Part shown: positions 24,758 through 31,930 of the stretch, piece by piece
How positions within the stretch are numbered: position 1 is the stretch's first letter
Layout: every line of letters starts with the position of its first letter
NCBI GenBank assembly: GCA_012521995.1
Contig: JAAYLH010000001.1
Location: 1 to 43,764 of the forward strand
Length of the DNA stretch: 43,764 bases
DNA from: Bacteroidales bacterium
Lineage (GTDB): Bacteria; Bacteroidota; Bacteroidia; Bacteroidales; UBA7960
Direction: 5' to 3'
Notes under the pieces: model-generated
Told to the model about the DNA's origin: nothing
The model's database searches: none
What the model saw: only the letters and a program-made list of their open reading frames with translations
Program-made: the position numbers and the translations under genes

Positions 24758-27523
24758 TCAGGTTTCTCCAGGTTCATTAAATTCAATTTCCTGAAGTATC
24801 TCTATAAGCACATGCATGATCTTCTTTATATCGCGTTCGAGGACCAGCATGTGCTTGCGTATGTCGCCCGGCGCCCTGGCTTTTCTGATCACCTCCTGTA
24901 GCTCTTCCACTTTGTTGGCGGTTTTACTGAACCCAAGATAGTGAAAGCCTGGTTTTATTCTATGCAATGCCTGGGCTGCCATTTCTCCATCCTCTTTTTC
25001 AATATATTCATTGACGCGTTCGAGGGTTGCAGGGATCTGCTTCATGAAATGCTGGATCATGGAAGTGGTGGCACCTGTATTGTCTTCGAAAATCTCCCTG
25101 AGGGCGGCTTTTACAGTTTGCTTTATTTCATTCAGTTCGTAGCCTTCGGTAAGACCGGAAGCGGTCAATAAATCTTTACCCTCTTCAAGCACCTTAACCT
25201 CAAGGTTGGAGTTATCCAGAACTTTCTGGAACAATAATTCTGGTTCAGAAGGCTTGGTAACAAAATCATTCATACCGGCCTCCCTTACCCGTGTGCGTGT
25301 TTCACTATTAACATCCGCAGTAAGGGCTATGATCGGAACCTGGTGATCAAGAACACTCGATGAAGAATCGCGAATCACCTGGGTGGCCTCAAAGCCATCC
25401 ATCTCCGGCATATGAACATCCATCAGCACCAAATCATAGGTCTCTTCTGATAGTTTCTCAATAGCAAGGCGGCCGTTTTCGGCAAGCTCTATCTTTGCAT
25501 TCCACTTTTTAAAAAACTGGGACATCACAAATTGGTTCATACGGTCGTCCTCAACCAAGAGAATGCGAAGACCATGAAGGTCTTTAACCTCATGGGAGGT
25601 CCTGCCTGCCTCAACTTCCATTTTCTTTTCGCTGATTTCAAGTGGAAGCTCAAACCAGAATGTAGAACCAATCCCTTCAATGCTCTTTAGGCCAATCTCG
25701 CCTCCTTGGAGTTCAACCAGTTTTTTACTGATTGAAAGTCCAAGTCCTGTCCCTCCATACTTCCTAAAAGTATTTACTTCTGCCTGGGTGAAACTGTCAA
25801 ATATGCTTTGACGTTTTTCTTCGGGGATTCCAATGCCCGTATCCGACACCGAGAACCTGAGCCTGCAATTCTGTCCGCTTCGCTCAAGCATTTTAACGTA
25901 AACATCGATATGACCTTCTGAAGTAAACTTCACAGCATTACCCAAAAGATTGAGCAAAACCTGACGCAGCCTTCCTGCATCTCCAATAACAGTCTGGGGA
26001 ACATTGGGATTGATCCGAACCTTTATCGGAACCCCTTTCTCGCTTGCCTTAAACTCTATGGCTCTGGAGGTCTCATTTACCAATTGTTCCAGGTTGAAAT
26101 CAGCCTTATCCAGATTGATTTTCCCGGCTTCCAATTTTGAGAAGTCAAGTACATCATTAATGATGCCAAGCAAATGATTGCTCGAGAACTTCAAGGAACT
26201 GAGATTTTCAGCCTGTTGTTCATTGAGGGCTTTGTCCTGAGACAATAGATCAACCAGTCCAATAATGGCATTCAGGGGGGTTCTAATCTCATGGCTTACA
26301 CTGGAAATGAAACTTGATTTCGCTTTGGCTGCTTCCTCTGCCTTTTCCTTGGCTGTTATCAATTCCTGATTCCTGATCCTGTTTTCTGAAACATCACTTT
26401 GTGTTCCTAAAACACGAATAGGCTGATTGTGCTCATCAAAGACCACGGAAATCTTTACTTCTACCCATTTATAGGTCCCATCACTGCATTGCAGTCTGAA
26501 TTCAGCGGCTTTCTGGGGTACAAGACCTTTCTTAATATGATCAAAAAGATCTAGTGCAAAAGGTTTATCCTCAGGATGAACCAAGCTTTCCCAGGCTGTA
26601 AGATTGTTCTCTATCTCATGTTCCTGAAAACCTAATACCTCTTTCCATTTGGGTGAGAGATAAAGTTCCTCAGAACTCATGTCATAATCAAAAACACCGT
26701 CATTGCTGGCTAAATGAAGAAGGGAAAGTCGATCCCTGGAGTTGTTTTCCTGGACTTCACCTTGAAGACGGTCTGAAATGTCAAGGGCCGTTGCAAGAAA
26801 CGCAGGCTTTCCATAAAAATCGATAAGACGAGCAGAGAAATCAACCCAAGTCTCATCCTGAAATTTATTTTGCAAACGGAACTCAAAACGCATTCCACTG
26901 TTCTTCTTAACAAGAAACCAGTTCTCAGCACTGATGCCTGAAAGGCTGTCAGGATGAATGAGCTGCCAGATTTCCTTTTCCAACAATTCTTTTTGGGAAT
27001 ACCCGCTTAAACTTTCCATGGCTGGATTCACATACTGGATTTTTAAATCCTGGAAAATAACCATGGCCAGGGGTGACTCGTCAATGAGGGCCCTGAAGAA
27101 AGCCTCACTGGCTTCAGCATCACGTTTTGCTTTGGTAACCCTCAGCAAGAAAATGCCAAAACCAATCAGTATGCCCAGCATCAATATTAATGCAAGGGCA
27201 TAATAAATATATACCCTCATAGAAAGCGGGCGGAATAACTGGCTTGTCAGCCTAAACATGCTCAACCCCAAAAAACCGGATATCTGGCCCTGGTATCCCA
27301 ACGCTGCAGACCCCATGTATTTCAAGGGAGCAACATTCTCTTTGGCTGAAAAAAGAATGAAGTGCTTTTCAGAAGGGGAGGTGGAGTTGTCTGAAAAGCC
27401 TTGTTGCGCAAAGTATACTTCTTTTCCTTCTCCATCAGATAGAACTATCCAATCTTGAAAATGGAGCGAAAAAATTTGGTATGTAATTAGGCAACAAAAA
27501 ACAAAGAGTAGATTTTTTTTCAC
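24758..27523 (-). CDS. Hybrid sensor histidine kinase (PAS-PAS-HisKA-HATPase-REC-Hpt)
   Basis: 921 residues starting with GTG. Residues 5-20 are a membrane/signal segment, 21-100 a small extracytoplasmic region, and 104-128 a second membrane helix. Two PAS domains follow (about 140-255 and 270-382, the latter PAS_3-like with 'GTYKWVEVKISV'). HisKA carries His411 in SHEIRTPLNAI; the ATPase has the N box (NLLGNAVKFT), DTGIGIP and GGTGLGLSISKKL. A receiver domain has Asp702 (LVLMDVHMPEMDG) and Lys757 region (TKPSE), and a terminal Hpt domain has His854 (QALHRIKPGFHYLGF). All phosphorelay residues are present. The output regulator is not adjacent. It has its own promoter and is separated from the hydrogenase genes by a terminator. 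Confidence 0.93.
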   Translation of the reverse strand: MKKNLLFVFCCLITYQIFSLHFQDWIVLSDGEGKEVYFAQQGFSDNSTSPSEKHFILFSAKENVAPLKYMGSAALGYQGQISGFLGLSMFRLTSQLFRPLSMRVYIYYALALILMLGILIGFGIFLLRVTKAKRDAEASEAFFRALIDESPLAMVIFQDLKIQYVNPAMESLSGYSQKELLEKEIWQLIHPDSLSGISAENWFLVKKNSGMRFEFRLQNKFQDETWVDFSARLIDFYGKPAFLATALDISDRLQGEVQENNSRDRLSLLHLASNDGVFDYDMSSEELYLSPKWKEVLGFQEHEIENNLTAWESLVHPEDKPFALDLFDHIKKGLVPQKAAEFRLQCSDGTYKWVEVKISVVFDEHNQPIRVLGTQSDVSENRIRNQELITAKEKAEEAAKAKSSFISSVSHEIRTPLNAIIGLVDLLSQDKALNEQQAENLSSLKFSSNHLLGIINDVLDFSKLEAGKINLDKADFNLEQLVNETSRAIEFKASEKGVPIKVRINPNVPQTVIGDAGRLRQVLLNLLGNAVKFTSEGHIDVYVKMLERSGQNCRLRFSVSDTGIGIPEEKRQSIFDSFTQAEVNTFRKYGGTGLGLSISKKLVELQGGEIGLKSIEGIGSTFWFELPLEISEKKMEVEAGRTSHEVKDLHGLRILLVEDDRMNQFVMSQFFKKWNAKIELAENGRLAIEKLSEETYDLVLMDVHMPEMDGFEATQVIRDSSSSVLDHQVPIIALTADVNSETRTRVREAGMNDFVTKPSEPELLFQKVLDNSNLEVKVLEEGKDLLTASGLTEGYELNEIKQTVKAALREIFEDNTGATTSMIQHFMKQIPATLERVNEYIEKEDGEMAAQALHRIKPGFHYLGFSKTANKVEELQEVIRKARAPGDIRKHMLVLERDIKKIMHVLIEILQEIEFNEPGET

Positions 27524-27585
27524 GCAGTTTATTTAGTTATACATTCAATTCGCTTGTCGGACTGTCAAAAATACTCTGTTTTGAC

Positions 27586-27620
27586 TTTACAAATGTAAAA
27601 CAAAAAAATCGTTTTCCAAA
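27586..27620 (-). promoter_or_regulatory. Promoter of the hybrid kinase gene with overlapping palindrome
   Basis: On the minus strand TTTG (27617-27620) is followed after exactly 19 bases by TACATTTG (27590-27597), a full match to the Bacteroidota TTTG-N19-21-TAnnTTTG promoter. The -7 element is embedded in a perfect palindrome, TTTACATTTGTAAA (27586-27599), which would suit an operator. The leader to the GTG at 27523 would be about 60 bases. Confidence 0.6.
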
Positions 27621-27672
27621 CAAAAATGTGTGTTGTACTATAAAAAAATGTAGATTAAAAATACCCATATAC

Positions 27673-27703
27673 GTAAAAACCCTTATTTTACAAGGGGTTT
27701 TAC
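27673..27703 (-). terminator. Terminator of the phosphatase/hydrogenase-like operon
   Basis: A 12-bp inverted repeat with one mismatch (GTAAAAACCCTT / AAGGGGTTTTAC) with a 7-base loop lies about 100 bases after the SpoIIE-type gene. On the minus strand the right arm includes TTTTT, and T-rich sequence follows a few bases later. Confidence 0.55.
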
Positions 27704-27804
27704 TGGTTTGCAAATAAGAAAAAACACCAATATTTTTTGAAATTTAGAATGATTCTAAATAATAATTGGGGTATGCATTAAATGCAACTCATATATAAGT
27801 ATCA

Positions 27805-28989
27805 CTAAATGAAATGAATGCTGATTTCCTTTAAAAATTTGCTTTCCAGGGTATGGGCTATTTTTTTTACCACCGTACGGCGAATTTCTAATTCAACGGG
27901 CAAATTTGGGTCTTGGTGGGCTACATTTACCGCAGTACCGATCCAGAAGTGAATGGAGTCACTTTCCAGAAACATTTTAACAATCTTATCGGCTGGACCT
28001 TTTCCAAGTTCTGTGCGGGGACTGAATTTTTCCAGGATTTCTGACACCTTACTTAATGTGAGGATGCCCTCAGTGACCAAATCTATTCCATCCATAAAGG
28101 ATATCGGAGGTAGATCCGGATCATCAAATTCAAGGGTGTCTTTTATAGGAATATTCAATTCCCTGGAAATAATATCAGCTGTTGATCCCCCGCACAAGAT
28201 CTTTTCACCATTAAAGCTCCTTACAAGTTGGCCAAGCTCTTTATCCTTTTCCTTATCAAAGGGAGGCCCTGAACAAAGTAAAAGCTGTCTGGGTTCACGA
28301 AAATAAATTACAACCGAACTCATATCATCTTTCGCCTGGTAATTATCATTGGCGTGGGCTTTATTGACTATCTTTCCTGCCAGTTTCCCTGCCGATATCT
28401 CAGGGTGATCCCTAATAGTGTCCATGACCAACTGCTCTACATTATCCAAACCCCAACCAAGCAAATACTTTCCTTTCCCCAATCCTGACTGAGTGATTCC
28501 ATCACTCATTAATATAATACGGTCTTCTTTTTGAGCTGTAAAGCTGCAGGCTTTTATTTCCTTTCCAGCATTATTCTCTGATTCTAGCATCAAGTACTGC
28601 CAGTCGGGTTTAAACTTTTCATTTCCCCGCATGACAATAGGATCAGGGTTATCATAATTTATTATGGTGGTTTGACCCGAACTCTCCAGATCAACTATAG
28701 AAAAAGTCGCATAACTGATTTTTCGCTCGCTGCATACAGGAAGGGTATTCATTATGATCTCGGCAATCTTTCTGGCATCTTTATGCTCACGGGTAAAATT
28801 CAAACCCATGGTAGCTGTCAGGGTAGCAAGCAAGTTTGCCTTTACCCCATGCCCCATCCCGTCAGAAAGAACCACAACCGTACGGTTTTCTTCCTTCACC
28901 TTTTGTGAAACGAATACATCACCGCATATACGCTCTCCAGCATGGTTCTTTTGAAACGTTCCTACCTCCGTAAAAAAAAGGTCTTCCAT
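27805..28989 (-). CDS. SpoIIE-type (PP2C) serine phosphatase linked to sensory hydrogenase
   Basis: 394 residues. Residues 1-230 form a SpoIIE/PP2C phosphatase with its metal-binding aspartates: GERICGDVFV, VVLSDGMGHGVKANLLA, IILMSDGITQSGLG and KDDMSSVVIYF. Residues 231-394 are an extra domain I do not recognise (LLLCSGPPFDKEKDK, ILCGGSTADIISRELN, PDLPPISFMDGIDLVTEGILTL, which looks nucleotide- or metabolite-binding). Phosphatases of this build occur next to PAS-containing sensory [FeFe]-hydrogenases (group C3 in current schemes), as here, with a gap of seven bases to that gene. By family logic it would remove phosphate from a serine/threonine of a regulator such as an anti-sigma antagonist, but no such substrate is encoded in this window. 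Confidence 0.88.
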   Translation of the reverse strand: MEDLFFTEVGTFQKNHAGERICGDVFVSQKVKEENRTVVVLSDGMGHGVKANLLATLTATMGLNFTREHKDARKIAEIIMNTLPVCSERKISYATFSIVDLESSGQTTIINYDNPDPIVMRGNEKFKPDWQYLMLESENNAGKEIKACSFTAQKEDRIILMSDGITQSGLGKGKYLLGWGLDNVEQLVMDTIRDHPEISAGKLAGKIVNKAHANDNYQAKDDMSSVVIYFREPRQLLLCSGPPFDKEKDKELGQLVRSFNGEKILCGGSTADIISRELNIPIKDTLEFDDPDLPPISFMDGIDLVTEGILTLSKVSEILEKFSPRTELGKGPADKIVKMFLESDSIHFWIGTAVNVAHQDPNLPVELEIRRTVVKKIAHTLESKFLKEISIHFI

Positions 28990-28996
28990 CCTGAAA

Positions 28997-30847
28997 TCAG
29001 GGTTTGTTTATTTTTTGATAAGTCTCAATAATTGAATTCAGCATCTTTTCCGTGGTACTTGCACCCTCACCAAGTAAAAATGCAATGTTCTGAACCATCT
29101 TCAGATTCTCGTCGATAACCTCCGTGACTCGATTTATGATTTCTTCTTGCCTTACCTCTGCAACATACATATCCCTGAATACACCTCCCACAATTTTATT
29201 GGGTTTCAGTGAATAAATGCTGATATTTAACAGACCATCCCCATGATTAACATCCTTACCAACAACGTTTTCATCGTTTTCAAGGACATAAGAAAAGAGG
29301 TTATAAATAGGGTATGGCAATAAGGTTTTCAAATCTGCACCAACCAAACCCGGAATTACCTCATTGATCATTTCAGCATCCTCGCCCAAAACCTTGATAA
29401 AGCTTTGATTTGACATAATAATTCTGAGTTTGTCATCAACAATTACCGCAGCAGAAGGCAAGTTCTGAAGCAAGGTGGATATGGTATCTGTTTCCTGCTT
29501 AATCTTTTGGTTTTCCGTCTTAAGCACTTTTTCTGTATCCTGAAAAACCTCATTTTGTTTCTTTAGCTTCTCATTATTATTCTTAAGCGTCTTGATATAC
29601 TCCGATTTACTTTTCAGTGAGAAGTTCTGGCACATCTCAGGCTTGCTTAAACCTTGGCTGATTGAAATGGCAAAATCTTTACACGTCCTGAAACCACAAG
29701 CACTGCAGGAGGACCTCTCCTCCAGGTCCTTCCCCAGGCTTTTCAGAATTTCCTCAATGCGGTCATCATGGGGTACAGGAAGTCTTTGGTCATCCTTAAC
29801 AAAAGTTCGCGTGAGATCAAGGTCAGAATATTCTTCAAGGTCTTTCTCCCATTGCCCAACATCAAAGTCCTTGAGCCTTTTATTAGAATATGCCAACACC
29901 AGCGAACGCCTCAAAAACTTATGCGAACGATCCGTAGTCCCGGGTCCCATCAAACAACCCTGATCATAGAATAAACTAAAATGCTTTTTTATGGTTTCAG
30001 TATTTTGGCTGAACTCTTCAACCGCCTGGATCATATTCTCCTTCCCACTGGCTGATATGGTAGAGCCCGAAAGAAGATCAGAGTTAATATTCGCAGCATA
30101 TACAAACCCACTGGGCAAAGGATATAAAGAGCCCAAGTTACCAATGGGGGGATCAAATTCCGAATATTCAACCTTTCCTTCCTTAATGTTAAAGCGAGAA
30201 AATAATTCCCTCAACTCTTTAAAGGTTAACACCGCGTCCACTTTCCCATCATCTGCAAAAAGACCGGCATCATGTTTTGCTGAAAGGCAAGGGCCAAAAC
30301 AGACAATTTTTACATCCTTACCGTGGGTTTTCCTCACCACCTTTGCTGTGGCCGTCATAGGGCTTACAATCGGCGACAGGTTATCCGTCAACTCAGGATA
30401 ATATTTTTCAACATAAGAAACCAGGCTCGGGCAATTGGCTGCCAGGTAATACTTACCCTTAAAGTTTTCAAAAACCTCCTTATATTTCCTGGCAACCAGG
30501 TCAACACCAAACGAAATCTCACTCACATATTCAAAACCTAGTTTGCGGATCATTTCAACAAATTTCCTATAATCCTGGATATCAGGAAATTCACCGCTGA
30601 TGGTTGGGTCAACGATCGCCGCAACTTTATTGTCAGAAGCCAGCAGTTCAACTACGTGCTCAAGATCGCTTACATGAGAAACAGCATTGGATCCGCAAAC
30701 CGAAAGGCAACTCCCGCAACCGATACAACGATCATTATTTACATACGGGTTACCATCACTGCGGGTGGAAATTGCTTTTACCGGACATGACCGGATACAG
30801 GCGTAGGATTGCGTGCAGCGACTATAGTCGATGTTTATGATTTGCAT
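28997..30847 (-). CDS. Sensory-type [FeFe]-hydrogenase-like protein with PAS domain, H-cluster ligands incomplete
   Basis: 616 residues. An N-terminal two-cluster ferredoxin domain has C11-S14-C17-C21 (second cysteine replaced by serine) and an intact C41/C44/C47/C51. The hydrogenase large-subunit fold (about 62-360) follows. At the three H-cluster motifs: YLAANCPSLV (the proton-relay cysteine is Asn138, the cluster ligand Cys139 remains), GPCLSAKHDA (Cys187 remains, lysine shifted by one), and FYDQGCLMGPG (Tyr294 in place of a ligand cysteine, Cys298 remains). An Fe-S motif C381/C384/C389/C406 (PF04060-like) is next, then a coiled coil (415-455) and a PAS domain (about 456-560). The missing cysteine makes a standard H-cluster unlikely. 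Probably a redox sensor or adaptor feeding the SpoIIE-type phosphatase encoded after it. Confidence 0.88.
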   Translation of the reverse strand: MQIINIDYSRCTQSYACIRSCPVKAISTRSDGNPYVNNDRCIGCGSCLSVCGSNAVSHVSDLEHVVELLASDNKVAAIVDPTISGEFPDIQDYRKFVEMIRKLGFEYVSEISFGVDLVARKYKEVFENFKGKYYLAANCPSLVSYVEKYYPELTDNLSPIVSPMTATAKVVRKTHGKDVKIVCFGPCLSAKHDAGLFADDGKVDAVLTFKELRELFSRFNIKEGKVEYSEFDPPIGNLGSLYPLPSGFVYAANINSDLLSGSTISASGKENMIQAVEEFSQNTETIKKHFSLFYDQGCLMGPGTTDRSHKFLRRSLVLAYSNKRLKDFDVGQWEKDLEEYSDLDLTRTFVKDDQRLPVPHDDRIEEILKSLGKDLEERSSCSACGFRTCKDFAISISQGLSKPEMCQNFSLKSKSEYIKTLKNNNEKLKKQNEVFQDTEKVLKTENQKIKQETDTISTLLQNLPSAAVIVDDKLRIIMSNQSFIKVLGEDAEMINEVIPGLVGADLKTLLPYPIYNLFSYVLENDENVVGKDVNHGDGLLNISIYSLKPNKIVGGVFRDMYVAEVRQEEIINRVTEVIDENLKMVQNIAFLLGEGASTTEKMLNSIIETYQKINKP

Positions 30848-30888
30848 AATTCCCTCGTCTTTTTTATTGTTTCTGACACTTGAAGGCT

Positions 30889-31146
30889 TCAGCCCTGGGT
30901 TTCAAAATACTGTTCCAGAATACTGATCACATTGGCTTCTGTAACCTGGTTAAACTGGGCTTCATTAATTTTCAGCATGGGGCCAAATTCACAATTCCCG
31001 AAACAATGCGAGCCCTGAAAGGTCACATCTGACAGACGGCCTGTCTCTTTCAGATAATCCTGAATCACTTGCAGGGTCTTCTTGTTTCCTCGCGAAAAAC
31101 AACTGCTTCCCATACAAATGGTAATCGTTATGCCTTGTCCATCCAT
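30889..31146 (-). CDS. Small thioredoxin-like [2Fe-2S] ferredoxin
   Basis: 85 residues from ATG 31146, which has AAGGA four to five bases upstream; a TTG at 31179 is weaker. The fold is the NuoE C-terminal/thioredoxin-like ferredoxin: ITICMGSSCFSRGNKKTLQVIQDYL with the first pair of cysteines, then QGSHCFGNCEFGPMLKIN with the second pair, giving all four [2Fe-2S] ligands. Such stand-alone proteins are regular members of sensory [FeFe]-hydrogenase gene sets and presumably carry electrons to or from the hydrogenase-like protein encoded 41 bases downstream. First gene of the leftward operon. Confidence 0.85.
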   Translation of the reverse strand: MDGQGITITICMGSSCFSRGNKKTLQVIQDYLKETGRLSDVTFQGSHCFGNCEFGPMLKINEAQFNQVTEANVISILEQYFETQG

Positions 31147-31179
31147 TGGTTCCTTCAATATTATTTTGTTGTACTTCAA

Positions 31180-31422
31180 GGTTTAACAAAATTACTCATT
31201 CCTTTTCAATTAATCGTTATCCCCATAACATCTCAAGCCCTTTTCCCCTTATTCTGATTTAATCTAAATTACAATTAGCCTCTCGCCAAAATTTGAAACT
31301 CCTTTTTATTAAGCTTTTAGCCTGCTCAACAACCCCAAAGAGTCATTCTAAACTTATATAATTCCTTGAGATTGCAATATTTAAGACAAAAAATTTTTCA
31401 TTATCCTCAGTTTTGTTTATTA
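31180..31422. other. Divergent intergenic region of the hydrogenase island
   Basis: About 240 bases of AT-rich sequence separate the leftward sensory operon from hydC. No gene or RNA was recognised. It must hold the promoters of both operons; apart from the Rex-like site and a repeated TAAATTACAA half site I cannot place elements with confidence. Confidence 0.6.
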
Positions 31423-31440
31423 TTGTGAAATAAATTACAA
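31423..31440. promoter_or_regulatory. Candidate Rex operator upstream of hydC
   Basis: TTGTGAAATAAATTACAA resembles the Rex consensus TTGTGAA-n4-TTCACAA; the left half is perfect and the right half matches five of seven bases. It ends 10 bases before the hydC ATG and overlaps a weak -7-like element (TATTATTG, 31418-31425), a usual place for repression. rex itself is encoded at 39223 in the same gene run. The decamer TAAATTACAA of its right half recurs at 31265-31274 nearer the leftward operon. Confidence 0.6.
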
Positions 31441-31450
31441 CTTACAATCC

Positions 31451-31930
31451 ATGCAGGCTTCAATTGATGCGATTCTTGAACGTTTCCCCAATAAACTGAG
31501 GGAAGACCTGATTCCGCTGCTGCAGGAACTTCAGGATGAGTATGGTTTCTTATCCGAAGAAATTATTAACCGGGTGGGGCATTATCTTTCCATTTCGGTC
31601 AATAAGATTTATGGAGTGGCCACTTTCTACGACAACTTCAGGTTTGGACCCACTGGAAAATACCACATCAGGCTTTGCCATGGAACGGCTTGTCATGTAG
31701 CAGGAGCTTCTACTTTTATCCAGGAACTGGAGAAACTGCTAAAGATCAAACACGGGGAAACCGACAAAGAAGGTTTATTCAGCCTGGAGGTGGTTTCTTG
31801 TGTTGGTGCTTGCGGTCTTGCCCCCATCATTGAAATCAATGGGGAATACTTCACCAAGCTCACTATCGACGGCCTTATTGATGTAATTCATTCGTTCAGA
31901 GTTAAAGACCAGGATATCTATGAAAGCTAG
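31451..31930 (+). CDS. hydC: NAD-linked [FeFe]-hydrogenase, NuoE-like gamma subunit
   Basis: 159 residues, a complete NuoE/24-kDa-type subunit. The N-terminal helical part (LREDLIPLLQELQDEYGFLSEEIINRV) leads to a thioredoxin-like domain with four [2Fe-2S] cysteines: Cys76 and Cys81 (IRLCHGTACHVAGA), Cys117 and Cys121 (VVSCVGACGLAPIIEING). In trimeric HydABC hydrogenases this subunit works with the NuoF-like HydB in electron transfer to or from NAD(H). Its last 11 bases overlap the next gene. It opens a run of nine plus-strand genes with gaps of at most 41 bases, preceded by a likely Rex operator. Confidence 0.93.
   Translation: MQASIDAILERFPNKLREDLIPLLQELQDEYGFLSEEIINRVGHYLSISVNKIYGVATFYDNFRFGPTGKYHIRLCHGTACHVAGASTFIQELEKLLKIKHGETDKEGLFSLEVVSCVGACGLAPIIEINGEYFTKLTIDGLIDVIHSFRVKDQDIYES

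Noticed and set aside
31395-31412. DnaA-box-like TTATCCTCA at the strand switch between divergent operons, hinting at an origin
   Set aside because: A single nine-base site with one mismatch to TTATCCACA. No cluster was found, and the observed G/C bias change has the wrong sense for an origin.
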